The notes below the pieces were generated by a model. The model had not been told where the DNA came from. It was given only the letters and a program-made list of their open reading frames with translations, and searched no databases. The position numbers and the translations under genes are program-made. A stretch of 64,000 nt of DNA from CAVRQM01 sp963756975 (GTDB taxonomy: Bacteria; Pseudomonadota; Alphaproteobacteria; Acetobacterales; Acetobacteraceae). This document shows positions 9,089 to 17,291 of this stretch, one piece after another (positions within the stretch are counted from its first letter, which is position 1; each line of letters opens with the position of its first letter). Location: the NCBI GenBank assembly GCA_963756975.1, contig CAVWPS010000002.1:1426001-1490000 (forward strand), in the 5' to 3' direction.

Positions 9089-10028
9089 TCATTTGTTCAT
9101 GAACGTCTTGTAGTTGTCGCGCGAGACGAGCTGGAACGGCACCCACAGATAGCTGTCGACCTTCTCGCCCTTGGCGAGGCTGATCGCCGCATCGACCGAG
9201 CCCTTGCCCTGCCCGCGCGCGTCCTGGAACACGGTGACGGCGAGATCGCCCTTCGACATCGCCTGCAGCGCGTCCGGCGTTGCGTCGACGCCGCCGACGA
9301 GCACCTTCTGCGGCGAGATGCCGGCCTGCTTCATCGCGATCAGCGCGCCGAGCGCCATCTCGTCGTTGTTGGCCGCGACGGCGTCGATCTTCTCGCCCGA
9401 CACGATCCAGTTGTTCATCAGGTCGATCGCTTCGTTACGCTGGAAGTTCGCCGTCTGCTTCAGGATCACCTTCATGCCGGGGTATTTCGCGACCACGGTC
9501 TCGACGTCCTTGGTCCGCAGGTCGGCGGCGTTGGTGGCGAGTTCGCCCTGCATGATGGCGACGTTGCCCTTGTGGTCCATCAGCCGCGCCAGCTCCTCGG
9601 CCTCGAGCGTGCCGGACTGCGTCTCGTCGGAGCCGACGAACGACACGCCGGCCGGCAGCGTCGCTTCGATCGGCTTACGGTTGACGTAAACCAGCGGCAT
9701 GTGACGCGTCGGTCGCGAGCTTGGTCATCTTCGGCGTCGCCGACGTGTCGACCGGGTTCACGATGATCGCGTCGGCTTTTTCGGCGATGAAATTCTGGAT
9801 CTGGCTGAGCTGCTTGCCGATGTCGCCCTGCGCGTCCTCGAACTGGATGTCGACGTCGCCCTTGCTGGCGGCCTCGGCGCTCATCGCTGTGCGCAGGATG
9901 GTCAGGAAGTTGTCGTCGAAATGCGCCATGCTGACGGCGATCTTCGTCTTCGCGTCGGCCGTGGCGGCGAATACCGGGACAGCGAGCATGGCCAGAATGG
10001 TGGCGGTGGACAGCAGAGTCTTTTTCAT
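9089..10028 (-). pseudogene. mocB: Periplasmic rhizopine/inositol-binding protein (MocB-like), frameshifted near 9702
   Basis: Substrate-binding protein of the RbsB family. ATG 10028 opens a signal peptide (MKKTLLSTATILAMLAVPVFA) and the segment SMAHFDDNFLTILR, DAQGDIGKQLSQIQNF, DAIIVNPVDT, which I recognise as close to rhizopine-binding MocB proteins. This frame ends prematurely. The family sequence continues one frame over with MPLVYVNRKP, NNDEMALGALIAMKQAG, VGGVDATPDALQAM and VTVFQDARGQGKGSVDAA, to TGA at 9089. One extra base at about 9701-9704 is enough to restore the frame, giving about 313 residues. It is first in the operon and followed by a stem-loop. Ligand assignment is by resemblance; myo-inositol or another cyclitol is an alternative. 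Confidence 0.75.
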
Positions 10029-10117
10029 TGGAGACGTCCTCGTTTGATTTAACTTCGCCGCGTTTGGTCCGGCGTTCCCAATCTGTAACGGTGGGCATGG
10101 AAAACCCGCAAGTGGTT

Positions 10118-10136
10118 TGCGATTAAATCTAGCATC
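10118..10136 (-). promoter_or_regulatory. Operator-like site upstream of the mocB-like ABC operon
   Basis: On the minus strand the sequence reads GATGCTAGATTTAATCGCA. It matches 16 of 19 bases of a site in the mocD/lacI divergent promoter (GATGATAGATTGCATCGCA, read on the same strand). It lies about 90 bases before the start of the binding-protein gene and in no coding region. The shared site suggests joint control by the LacI-family regulator at 12959-13990. The pairing of regulator and site is inferred. Confidence 0.6.
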
Positions 10137-10177
10137 CCCTCATGGGTCGAAACGCACCAGTGATAGGAGACTTCATT

Positions 10178-11392
10178 CTACGCGGGCAGCAACGATCGCA
10201 GCCGCACCCCAGACGACGCGAGCGACGCCGGATCGGGCGTGACACGGCGCGCGATCATCATTTCCGCCACCTTCACGTCCTTCGCCAGCGACGGCTTCCC
10301 GACGGCGCTCACCGCCACCAGCCGGCCCGTCTCGTCGAGATGAAAGACGATCAGGGTGCCGTCACCCTCCCGCCGCACGGTGGACACGCCGGCCGACGGA
10401 AGTCCCGCGACCTGCAACGTCTGATCGTATTGATCGGACCAGAACCAGGGCACGTCGTCGAACGGCTCGTCGTGCCCGAGCATGTTGGCCGCCGCGTGGG
10501 CACCCTGCGCCTGCGCGTTGCGCCAAGCCTCCAGCCGCAACCGGCGCCCGTCGTAAAGGGTCGCGGGGAACGAGCAGCAATCGCCGGCGGCGTAGATCGC
10601 GGCATCGTCGGTGCGAAGATGGTCGTCGACCCGGATGCCGTCTTCCACCGTCAGGCCGCACCCGGTGGCGAGTGCGGTTTCCGGCACCGCGCCGATCCCG
10701 GCCACCACGGCGTCGCATTCGTGCTCGCTGCCGTCCGCCAGCACCACGCGGTCGGCGAGGATCGCGGCGATCCCGACACCGAGCCGGATCGCGACACCCG
10801 CCTCCGCATGGCGCTGTCCGACGATGGCGGCGATTTCGGCCGGCACGCCACGCATCAGCAGCCGGGGCGCCGCCTCGATCAGGGTCACCGCGCAGCCGCG
10901 CACGGTCGCACTCGCCGCGATTTCGAGGCCGATGAAGCCGCCGCCAATGACGACCAGCTTGGTGCCCGGCCGCAGCCTCGCCCGCATCGCCAGCGCGTCC
11001 GCGAAGTTGCGGAGATATAGCGCCCGCTCCGCCCCGGGGACGGTCAGCCGGCGCGGTTGCGCCCCGGTGGCGAGCAGCAGCCGGTCGTACTCGACAAGCT
11101 GTCCGCCGGCGTGGACGACCCGCGCATCCCGGTCGACCGCCTCCGCCCGGCTCGTGTGCAGGAACGTTATGTCGTGCTCCGCCAGCCGGTCATGGCCGAC
11201 GATGGTCGCGGCTTCCGGCTCCGTCTCCGACACCATCGCCGCCTTGGACAAGGGCGGGCGTTCGTACGGGGCGTGCGGCTCCTCGCCGATCAGCGTGACC
11301 TTGCCGGTCCAGCCCTGCTCGCGCAGTGCGACCGCCGCCCGCGCCCCGGCCTCGCCGGCCCCGACGATGACCATGCCGGCGGACGTCGCCAC
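10178..11392 (-). CDS. mocF: NAD(P)H-dependent ferredoxin reductase (MocF-like)
   Basis: 404-residue flavoprotein of the FAD-dependent pyridine-nucleotide reductase family that reduces Rieske or 2Fe-2S ferredoxins. Two dinucleotide-binding motifs are visible: VIVGAGEAGARAA near the N-terminus for FAD and VVIGGGFIGLEIA in the middle for NAD(P)H. IYAAGDCCSFP is the FAD-contact motif near residue 285, and a C-terminal reductase domain follows. GTG 11392 is chosen because it has AGGTCGG upstream and lies 2 bases after the ferredoxin stop; ATG 11374 would cut into the Rossmann strand. Together with the ferredoxin and oxygenase just upstream it forms a three-component monooxygenase like rhizopine mocDEF. 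Its substrate specificity is inferred. Confidence 0.85.
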   Translation of the reverse strand: MATSAGMVIVGAGEAGARAAVALREQGWTGKVTLIGEEPHAPYERPPLSKAAMVSETEPEAATIVGHDRLAEHDITFLHTSRAEAVDRDARVVHAGGQLVEYDRLLLATGAQPRRLTVPGAERALYLRNFADALAMRARLRPGTKLVVIGGGFIGLEIAASATVRGCAVTLIEAAPRLLMRGVPAEIAAIVGQRHAEAGVAIRLGVGIAAILADRVVLADGSEHECDAVVAGIGAVPETALATGCGLTVEDGIRVDDHLRTDDAAIYAAGDCCSFPATLYDGRRLRLEAWRNAQAQGAHAAANMLGHDEPFDDVPWFWSDQYDQTLQVAGLPSAGVSTVRREGDGTLIVFHLDETGRLVAVSAVGKPSLAKDVKVAEMMIARRVTPDPASLASSGVRLRSLLPA

Positions 11393-11394
11393 GA

Positions 11395-11706
11395 TCAGCC
11401 GACCTGGATCAGGACGGCATCGCCCTCGACGCGGACGGGGTAGGTCTTCAGATCGACGCACACCGGTGCCCCGAGCGCCCGGCCGGTCTTGTAGTCGAAC
11501 CGGCCGTTATGCTTCGGGCACTCGATCACCGTGCCCATCACCAGCCCGTCGGCCAAGTGGATCGACTGATGCGTGCACAGCCCGTCGGTCGCGAAGAAGG
11601 TGTCGTCCTCGTCGCGGTAGATCGCGAATGTGCGGCCATCGTGATCGAACCGGATGACGTCCTCGGCCTCAACGTCATCCTTGGCGCAGGCCCGGACCCA
11701 GCTCAT
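11395..11706 (-). CDS. mocE: Rieske-type [2Fe-2S] ferredoxin (MocE-like)
   Basis: 103-residue Rieske ferredoxin. The cluster ligands are clear: C44-x-H46 (LCTHQ) and, after 16 residues, C63-x2-H66 (ECPKHNGRFD), the exact spacing of the Rieske family. It would carry electrons from the reductase encoded just downstream to the diiron oxygenase encoded upstream. ATG 11706 overlaps the oxygenase stop as ATGA. The size and gene order desaturase-ferredoxin-reductase match MocE of rhizopine catabolism. Other ring-hydroxylating-type ferredoxins are the alternative. Confidence 0.88.
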   Translation of the reverse strand: MSWVRACAKDDVEAEDVIRFDHDGRTFAIYRDEDDTFFATDGLCTHQSIHLADGLVMGTVIECPKHNGRFDYKTGRALGAPVCVDLKTYPVRVEGDAVLIQVG

Positions 11707-12785
11707 TCCGCGGCCACCGCAAGCGGCTGCGTTCCCATCGCCGCGAGCGGGCGTGCGCCGCCGGGCAGTTCGCGCCGCACGAAGAACGCCGGATCGCGGC
11801 GCTGACGCATCAGGGCGGGGATGATCTCCCGGTAGGCGGACAGGATCCCCGGATACGGCGCCGGCATGTCGGTCCGGATCGCCGCGTGCAGCTTCGGCAG
11901 CGCGTGATACGGCACCATCGGAAACATGTGGTGTTCCACGTGATAGTTCATGTTCCAGTAGATGAACCGGAACAGCGGGTTCATCATCACCGTGCGTGAG
12001 TTGAGCCGGTGATCCAGCACGTCCTCCGCCAGACCCGCGTGCTGCGTGAGCCCGAACATCAGGTACATCCACGCGCCGTAGAACGACGGCAGCCCGATCA
12101 GCATCAGCGGCAGCAGGCTGTGCAGCCCGATCGCGAGGGCGATCACCACGGCATAGATCCCGACCCAGATCCGGGCGGTGCGGAACACCTTCGGATATTC
12201 CATCTCCGGGATGAAGCTCGCCTCCGCCGCGCCGAGGCGGCCGAACGCGTGGCGCACGACGTGGCGGAATTCGGCGAACCCGCTGCGAAGCGCGAAGACG
12301 TTCATCACCAGCACCAGCCAATCGGTCGGCCGGGGCACCCCGATTTCCGGGTCGCGCCCGACGACGATCGTATCGGTGTGGTGGCGCGCGTGGCTCCAGC
12401 GCCAGACGGTCGGCTCCCGCAGCACCATGAACGACGCCATCTGGTAGACGACGTCGTTCATCCAGCGCGTCTTGAACGCCGTGCCGTGGCCGCATTCGTG
12501 CCAGCGCGAATCCGAGGCCGAGCAATACATGACGCCGTAAGCGGCGAAGATCGGCACCGCCCACCAGGTGCCCCAGGTGAGGCAGCCCGCTCCGCCGAGC
12601 GCGATCAGCGACGCGAACCAGATCAAGGTGTCGCGAATGGCCGGCGCGTCGGAGCGCTTCATCAGCTCCTTCATCTGCTTGCGCGGCACCGGGGCCGCGA
12701 ACCAGGTGGCGGAGGCGAGGCCCCGCTCGACCGCAAGACGGCCATCCGCCCCGGTCAGACTGTAATCGCGCCGCACTGCGGACAT
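11703..12785 (-). CDS. mocD: Membrane diiron oxygenase, fatty-acid-desaturase superfamily (MocD-like)
   Basis: 360-residue integral-membrane diiron enzyme. Three histidine boxes are present: HECGH (96-100), HARHH (132-136) and HVEHH (282-286), with paired hydrophobic stretches between them. In the known rhizopine system MocD with MocE and MocF oxygenates the O-methyl group of 3-O-methyl-scyllo-inosamine so that it is lost. The tight mocD-mocE-mocF order and the nearby MocB-like and inositol enzymes support a similar demethylating role here, though this is inference. ATG 12785 is chosen because family similarity begins soon after; a longer frame upstream lacks support. It is transcribed away from the LacI-family gene. 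Confidence 0.82.
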   Translation of the reverse strand: MSAVRRDYSLTGADGRLAVERGLASATWFAAPVPRKQMKELMKRSDAPAIRDTLIWFASLIALGGAGCLTWGTWWAVPIFAAYGVMYCSASDSRWHECGHGTAFKTRWMNDVVYQMASFMVLREPTVWRWSHARHHTDTIVVGRDPEIGVPRPTDWLVLVMNVFALRSGFAEFRHVVRHAFGRLGAAEASFIPEMEYPKVFRTARIWVGIYAVVIALAIGLHSLLPLMLIGLPSFYGAWMYLMFGLTQHAGLAEDVLDHRLNSRTVMMNPLFRFIYWNMNYHVEHHMFPMVPYHALPKLHAAIRTDMPAPYPGILSAYREIIPALMRQRRDPAFFVRRELPGGARPLAAMGTQPLAVAAE

Positions 12786-12886
12786 GGCCTGCCTCTCCCG
12801 AGCATCGTTTGACGCGGCGCTTTGTTCGAGGTTGTCGCCGCTGTGCGCCATTATATCGCCGGGCCGGGCCTTTCCCTCAACACGGC

Positions 12887-12908
12887 TGCGATGCAATCTA
12901 TCATCGCA
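12887..12908. promoter_or_regulatory. Operator-like dyad in the mocD/lacI divergent promoter
   Basis: Inverted repeat TGCGATG (12887-12893) and CATCGCA (12902-12908) with an 8-base spacer. Read on the minus strand from 12906 it is GATGATAGATTGCATCGCA, 16/19 identical to the site at 10118-10136. It is 50 bases before the LacI-family start and about 100 bases before mocD, so it could control both and allow autoregulation. The remaining divergent region (12786-12958) shows no other clear motif. Confidence 0.6.
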
Positions 12909-12958
12909 TTTCAGAGCATCCCGCTGTCCGTGCAAGAGACCATCATGGCAAGAGCCCG

Positions 12959-13990
12959 ATGCCGCGCCGCCCGACCGTAACCGATGTCGCCCGCGCCGCC
13001 GGTGTCAGTGTGGCCACGGTCGACCGGGTGCTGAACCGCCGCCATCCGGTGCGCGAGGACACCGCCGCACGGGTCGCGAGTGCCGCGGCCGAGCTCGGTT
13101 ATCACGCGACGTCGCTGCTGCAGCAGCGGCTGACCAGCGACCTGCCGCAGGTCGTGTTCGGCTTCCTGCTGCAGAAGCGCGCCGACCCGTTCTATCAGGC
13201 GCTCGCCGGCGCCCTGGTCTCGGCCGTGCGGGACGCGCGCGGCGTGCGCGGCCGGGCCATCGTCGAGTTCATGGAGGATCTGTCCCCGGCCACCACGGTC
13301 GCCGCCCTGGCCGCCATGGGCCGGCGCGCGACGGCGATCGCGGTCGTCTGCGGCGATCACCCGACCGTCTCCGAGGCGATCGACGCGTTGCGCAAGCAGG
13401 GTGTCGCGGTCTGGTCCCTCCTGTCCGATCTCACCGCACCGAGCCGCGCCGGCTATGTCGGGCTCGACGGGCGGAAGGCGGGGCGGACGGCGGCCTGGGT
13501 GATCGCGCGCACCGGCCCCGTCGGCCCGGTCGGCATCGTCGTCGGCAGCCACCGCTACCTCGGGCACGAACTCTGCGAGATCGGCTTCCGGTCCTACTTC
13601 CGCGAGCACGCGGCCGAGTTCCGCATCCTGGAAACGCAGGTCAACCTGGAGGACGCGCGGCTGGCGCACGAATCCACCGTCGAGCTGCTCAGCCGCCACG
13701 GCGACCTGACCGGGCTTTATGTCGCCGGCGGCGGGATGGAGGGGGTGATCCAGGCCCTGCGCGACAACGGGGCGGGCCGGCGGGTGCGGCTCGTGTGCAA
13801 CGAGTTGGCGCCGGGCACCCGCGCCGGTTTGATCGACGGCGTGGTCACGCTCTCGATCGTCACACCCGTGACACAGGTCGCCGTCCGCGCGATCGAGCTC
13901 ATGGCCAAGACGCTGGCCGAGGCGGGCGGCGAGCCGGCGCGGCTGTTTCTGCCGTTCGAGATGGTGACGTCCGAGAACCTGTCGTGGTGA
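12959..13990 (+). CDS. LacI-family transcriptional regulator (inositol/rhizopine locus)
   Basis: 343-residue regulator. Residues about 5-24 form the LacI helix-turn-helix (TVTDVARAAGVSVATVDRVL), followed by the hinge and a periplasmic-binding-protein-like sensor domain (FGFLLQKRADPFYQALAGAL, then IVEFMEDLSPATT). Start ATG 12959 places the helix-turn-helix at the N-terminus, as in the family. It is transcribed divergently from mocDEF, and a dyad that also precedes the mocB-like operon lies in the shared promoter, so it probably represses both units until a cyclitol-type inducer binds. The inducer is not identifiable from the sequence. Confidence 0.88.
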   Translation: MPRRPTVTDVARAAGVSVATVDRVLNRRHPVREDTAARVASAAAELGYHATSLLQQRLTSDLPQVVFGFLLQKRADPFYQALAGALVSAVRDARGVRGRAIVEFMEDLSPATTVAALAAMGRRATAIAVVCGDHPTVSEAIDALRKQGVAVWSLLSDLTAPSRAGYVGLDGRKAGRTAAWVIARTGPVGPVGIVVGSHRYLGHELCEIGFRSYFREHAAEFRILETQVNLEDARLAHESTVELLSRHGDLTGLYVAGGGMEGVIQALRDNGAGRRVRLVCNELAPGTRAGLIDGVVTLSIVTPVTQVAVRAIELMAKTLAEAGGEPARLFLPFEMVTSENLSW

Positions 13991-14003
13991 CGTTTGGACC
14001 TCG

Positions 14004-15041
14004 TCAGGCCGTCGCGCCCTCGACGATTTCGAAACCGGTGTCGATCGTCTGCGGCGTCGCGGTGCGCTCCGGCTGCGAGAGGATCTGTTCGACGGCGATG
14101 CGGCCGATCCGAAACCGGTTGGACCGGACGGTCGACAGCGGCGCCGGCAGCGCCTGCCCGATGTCGAGCCCGTTGAAGCCGAACAAGGCGAGGTCGCGCT
14201 TCACCGCGATGCCGCTGGCGAGGCAATGGAACACCCCGCCGACAGCCATGTCGTCGTTCGAGAACACGACGACGTCCGGCCGCGCGGGACCGGCCAGCAG
14301 CGCCGCCAGGCCCTCGCGTCCGGCCTGCGTGGAGCTCGGCCCGTCATGCAGGCGCTGATCGGCCAGGGTCAGCCCAGCCTCGTCCAGCGCCTGAATGAGA
14401 CCGTCGAACCGCAATCTGGCGCGCCGGTCGGTGACCCAGTCGTGCCCGACATAGCCGAACCGGCGATAGCCGCGTCCGATCAGGTGCCGGCCGGTGGCCA
14501 GGCCGGCGGCGCGATGCGACAGGCCGACCGATAGGTCGATCGGTGTCGAATCGATATCCATCAGCTCGGCGATGCGGATACGGCTTTGATCGAGGCGGCG
14601 GCGCGTGATCGCCGTGTGCTCGAACCCGACGATGATCATCGCCGCCGGCTTCCACGCGAGCAGCGAGCCGACGAGCTTTTCCTCGACCTGCGTGTCGTAG
14701 CCGGTGATCCCCACGACCGGACGATAGCCGGACGGCTCGAGCGCGCTGTCGATGCCGCGCAGCACGTCGGCGAAGACGATGTTGGACAACGAGGGGATCA
14801 CGACGCCGATCAGGTTCGACGTGGCCGAGGCGAGCGTCCCGGCGACCCGGTTTCGCACGTAGCCGATCTCGTGGACGGCGGCGAGCACGCGCACGCGCGT
14901 CTCGGCGGCGACCGGGCCGACATCGCGCAAAATCCGCGAGACGGTGATCTCGCTCACATCCGCCAGCCGCGCGACGTCCGCCAAGGTGACGGCCTGCGCC
15001 GACCCTAAAACGCTCCGTTTCTTGCGCGTATTCGCCGTCAT
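14004..15041 (-). CDS. LacI-family transcriptional regulator, GntR-like (acid-sugar operon)
   Basis: 345-residue LacI-family regulator with the N-terminal helix-turn-helix at about residues 18-38 (VTLADVARLADVSEITVSRI) and a sugar-binding sensor domain (SNLIGVVIPSLSNIVFADVL, VVFSNDDMAVGG). The fuller N-terminus and the general pattern resemble the gluconate-repressor branch. ATG 15041 is the only start giving a complete DNA-binding domain. It converges on the other LacI gene and is divergent from the acid-sugar operon at 15232, whose promoter holds two copies of a 14-bp dyad. It is therefore the natural candidate for controlling that operon. Confidence 0.88.
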   Translation of the reverse strand: MTANTRKKRSVLGSAQAVTLADVARLADVSEITVSRILRDVGPVAAETRVRVLAAVHEIGYVRNRVAGTLASATSNLIGVVIPSLSNIVFADVLRGIDSALEPSGYRPVVGITGYDTQVEEKLVGSLLAWKPAAMIIVGFEHTAITRRRLDQSRIRIAELMDIDSTPIDLSVGLSHRAAGLATGRHLIGRGYRRFGYVGHDWVTDRRARLRFDGLIQALDEAGLTLADQRLHDGPSSTQAGREGLAALLAGPARPDVVVFSNDDMAVGGVFHCLASGIAVKRDLALFGFNGLDIGQALPAPLSTVRSNRFRIGRIAVEQILSQPERTATPQTIDTGFEIVEGATA

Positions 15042-15136
15042 CCCCCGCCTATACCGCCCGCGGCCCGCGCCGCCTATGACCGCGCGCCCCCTGTAACGAT
15101 CTGCTGGGCACGCTTGGCCCGTGCTCCGCAGAAAAA

Positions 15137-15174
15137 TGACAGCGCTGCCATTTTTCGTGATGACAGCGCTGCCA
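15137..15174 (+). promoter_or_regulatory. Tandem operator dyads in the acid-sugar operon promoter
   Basis: TGACAGCGCTGCCA occurs at 15137-15150 and again, identically, at 15161-15174, 24 bases apart. Its core CAGCGCTG is a perfect palindrome and the flanks are near-symmetric, as expected for a LacI-family operator. The downstream copy overlaps a possible -35 (ATGACA, 15160-15165), with a weak -10 candidate TATTAG at 15185-15190, so binding would block transcription of the 15232 operon. Both copies lie between that gene and the divergent LacI-family gene. Confidence 0.72.
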
Positions 15175-15231
15175 TCGCGTGCGCTATTAGCGAAATCGAC
15201 CGGAAGAACCGGCGCGGTTGGGGGGAAGCGA

Positions 15232-16161
15232 ATGGCACACGAAGCCTCGGACGGGGTCGCCGTCATCGGGTTGGGCTCGATGGGCCTGGGGATCGCCACG
15301 ACGATCGTGCGCGCCGGTTTGCCCGTCATCGGCTATGATCCGTCCGACACCGCGCTGACCCGGTTCACAGAAGCGGGCGGGCAAGTCGCGGGCAGTCCGG
15401 CCAAGGCGGCACAGGATGCCGGTGCGGTCGCGATCGTCGTCGTGAACGCCCTGCAGACCGAGGCCGTGCTGTTCGGCGCGGATGGTGTCGTCCCGACGAT
15501 GCGCCCAGGCGGCGTCGTGCTGTCGTCGGCCACGATGGCGCCGGCCGATGCGCGCCGTCTGGCGGAACGTTGCAACGCCGCCGGCATTCTGTATCTCGAC
15601 GCGCCGATCAGCGGCGGCTCCGCCAAGTCCGCGCGCGGCGAGCTGACCGTTATGGCGTCGGGCCACCCCGACGCGTTCGACCGCGCCAAACCGGTGCTGG
15701 ATGCGATCGCCACGAAAGTCTACCGGCTCGGCGACGAGGCGGGGATCGGCGCGTCGTTCAAGATGGTCAACCAGCTGCTGGCCGGCGTGCACATCGCCGC
15801 GGCGTGCGAGGCGATCACGTTCGCCAAACGGCTCGGCCTCGACATCGACACGGTGTTCGAGGTCATCACCGCGTCGGCCGGCAATTCGTGGATGTTCGAG
15901 AACCGCATTCCGCACGTCCTGGCCGGCGACTATCGCCCCGCCAGCGCGGTCGACATCTTCGCCAAAGATCTCGGTATCGTGGCCAACATGGGCCTTGCGG
16001 AGAAATTCCCGACGCCCCTGGCCGCCAGTGCGTTGCAACTGTTCCTGATGACATCGGCGGCCGGAATGGGACGCGACGACGATGCGTCCGTCGCCCGCCT
16101 GATCGCGCGAATGACCGGCCTCGAACTACCCGGAATGACGAGCCAAGCCCACGACGAATAA
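15232..16161 (+). CDS. ltnD: L-threonate dehydrogenase-like beta-hydroxyacid dehydrogenase
   Basis: 309-residue NAD-dependent dehydrogenase of the 3-hydroxyisobutyrate dehydrogenase family. The Rossmann motif is VIGLGSMGLGIA near residues 10-21, the substrate motif is DAPISGGSAKSARGELTVMASG and the catalytic lysine lies in SFKMVNQLLAG. LtnD enzymes oxidise L-threonate to 2-oxo-tetronate. The presence of OtnI- and OtnK-like genes in the same operon supports that assignment. ATG 15232 follows GGGGGAAG; the open frame extends upstream through the operators but without a ribosome site. It is the first gene of the operon. Confidence 0.82.
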   Translation: MAHEASDGVAVIGLGSMGLGIATTIVRAGLPVIGYDPSDTALTRFTEAGGQVAGSPAKAAQDAGAVAIVVVNALQTEAVLFGADGVVPTMRPGGVVLSSATMAPADARRLAERCNAAGILYLDAPISGGSAKSARGELTVMASGHPDAFDRAKPVLDAIATKVYRLGDEAGIGASFKMVNQLLAGVHIAAACEAITFAKRLGLDIDTVFEVITASAGNSWMFENRIPHVLAGDYRPASAVDIFAKDLGIVANMGLAEKFPTPLAASALQLFLMTSAAGMGRDDDASVARLIARMTGLELPGMTSQAHDE

Positions 16162-16200
16162 GGCCGGTCGATCGACGATCGCGATAGAGGGAGTATAGGA

Positions 16201-17208
16201 ATGATTGCGCGCGAGCACCCGGCGACAGTGATCGCACCGGTCCAGCCGACGGCGATGCGCCGGCGCTGGACGGCGCTGCTCCAGGTTCGCGAGCTGAACG
16301 TGCTCACCGCGCTTCTCGTGGTCGCCGCGCTCATTAGCTTTTCCACCCCGTACTTCCTGACGACCGACAACCTCATGGGCGTCTTCCGCTCGTTCTCGAT
16401 GATCGCGATCATGTCGATCGGCATGGTGATGGTGATCATCACCGGCGGCATCGACCTGTCGGTCGGCTCGGTGATGGGCCTGTCGTCGCTGGTGACCGCA
16501 CTGGGGTTCCAGTCCGGCTTGCCGAGCATCGTCTGCATCCTCGGCGGGCTCGTGACCGGGTTGCTGTTCGGCCTGTTCAACGGCCTGCTGATCACGGTCG
16601 TCCGGTTGCCGCCATTCATCGCGACGCTCGGCTCGCTCAGCATCGGGCGCGGGCTGATGTACATCATCACCCACGGCGTCCCGCTGACGCCCGATACCCC
16701 CGACAGCTTCTCCATCATCGGCCAGGGCTACGTCGGACCGGTGCCGGTGCCGGTGGTGATCATGCTGGTGATGACGGTCGTCTTCTCGGTCGTCATGCGG
16801 CAGACCCGGTTCGGACGCCACGTGTACGCGACCGGCGGCAACGAACTGGCGGCGCGGCTGAGCGGCGTCAAAACCGCCCGCGTGAAGCTGATCGTGTACA
16901 TGCTGTCCGGCCTCATCGCGGGCATCGCGGGCATCGTCAGCTTCTCGCGCTATCTGTCCGCCGAGCCGGCCTCCGGGTTCGGCGCGGAACTCGACGTGAT
17001 CGCGGCGGCCGCGATCGGAGGTGCCAGCCTGTCGGGCGGCGTCGGCAGCGTCGAGGGCGCAATCATTGGGGCGGCGCTGGCCGGCATCATCGCCAACGGC
17101 GTCGTGCTCATGAACATCAACACGTACGCGCAGCAGGCCATCACCGGCGCGGTCATCCTGATCGCGGTGAGCCTGGACGTCTGGCGTACGCGACGAGGGG
17201 GGCGCTGA
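16201..17208 (+). CDS. Sugar ABC transporter permease (RbsC type)
   Basis: 335-residue polytopic inner-membrane permease of the CUT2 family. Family signatures are VMVIITGGIDLSVGSVMGL, VRLPPFIATLGSL and AAAIGGASLSGGVGSVEGA, with about eight to ten hydrophobic segments. The ATG at 16201 follows GGGAGTATAGGA. Together with the binding protein and ATPase that follow it forms an importer placed inside an acid-sugar catabolic operon, so its substrate is probably a four-carbon sugar acid or a precursor. Confidence 0.92.
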   Translation: MIAREHPATVIAPVQPTAMRRRWTALLQVRELNVLTALLVVAALISFSTPYFLTTDNLMGVFRSFSMIAIMSIGMVMVIITGGIDLSVGSVMGLSSLVTALGFQSGLPSIVCILGGLVTGLLFGLFNGLLITVVRLPPFIATLGSLSIGRGLMYIITHGVPLTPDTPDSFSIIGQGYVGPVPVPVVIMLVMTVVFSVVMRQTRFGRHVYATGGNELAARLSGVKTARVKLIVYMLSGLIAGIAGIVSFSRYLSAEPASGFGAELDVIAAAAIGGASLSGGVGSVEGAIIGAALAGIIANGVVLMNINTYAQQAITGAVILIAVSLDVWRTRRGGR

Positions 17209-17291
17209 ACCGGAACAGCCGACATCGACGACCCGGCGTGCCGGGACCTTACGTGCCTCCCATAAACAAAGAACTCCGAGGAAAACGGCTT

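Noticed and set aside
15121..15231. Upstream extension of the ltnD-like gene by 37 codons
   Set aside because: It would run through both operator dyads and lacks a ribosome site; the conserved Rossmann strand starts right after ATG 15232, which follows GGGGGAAG.
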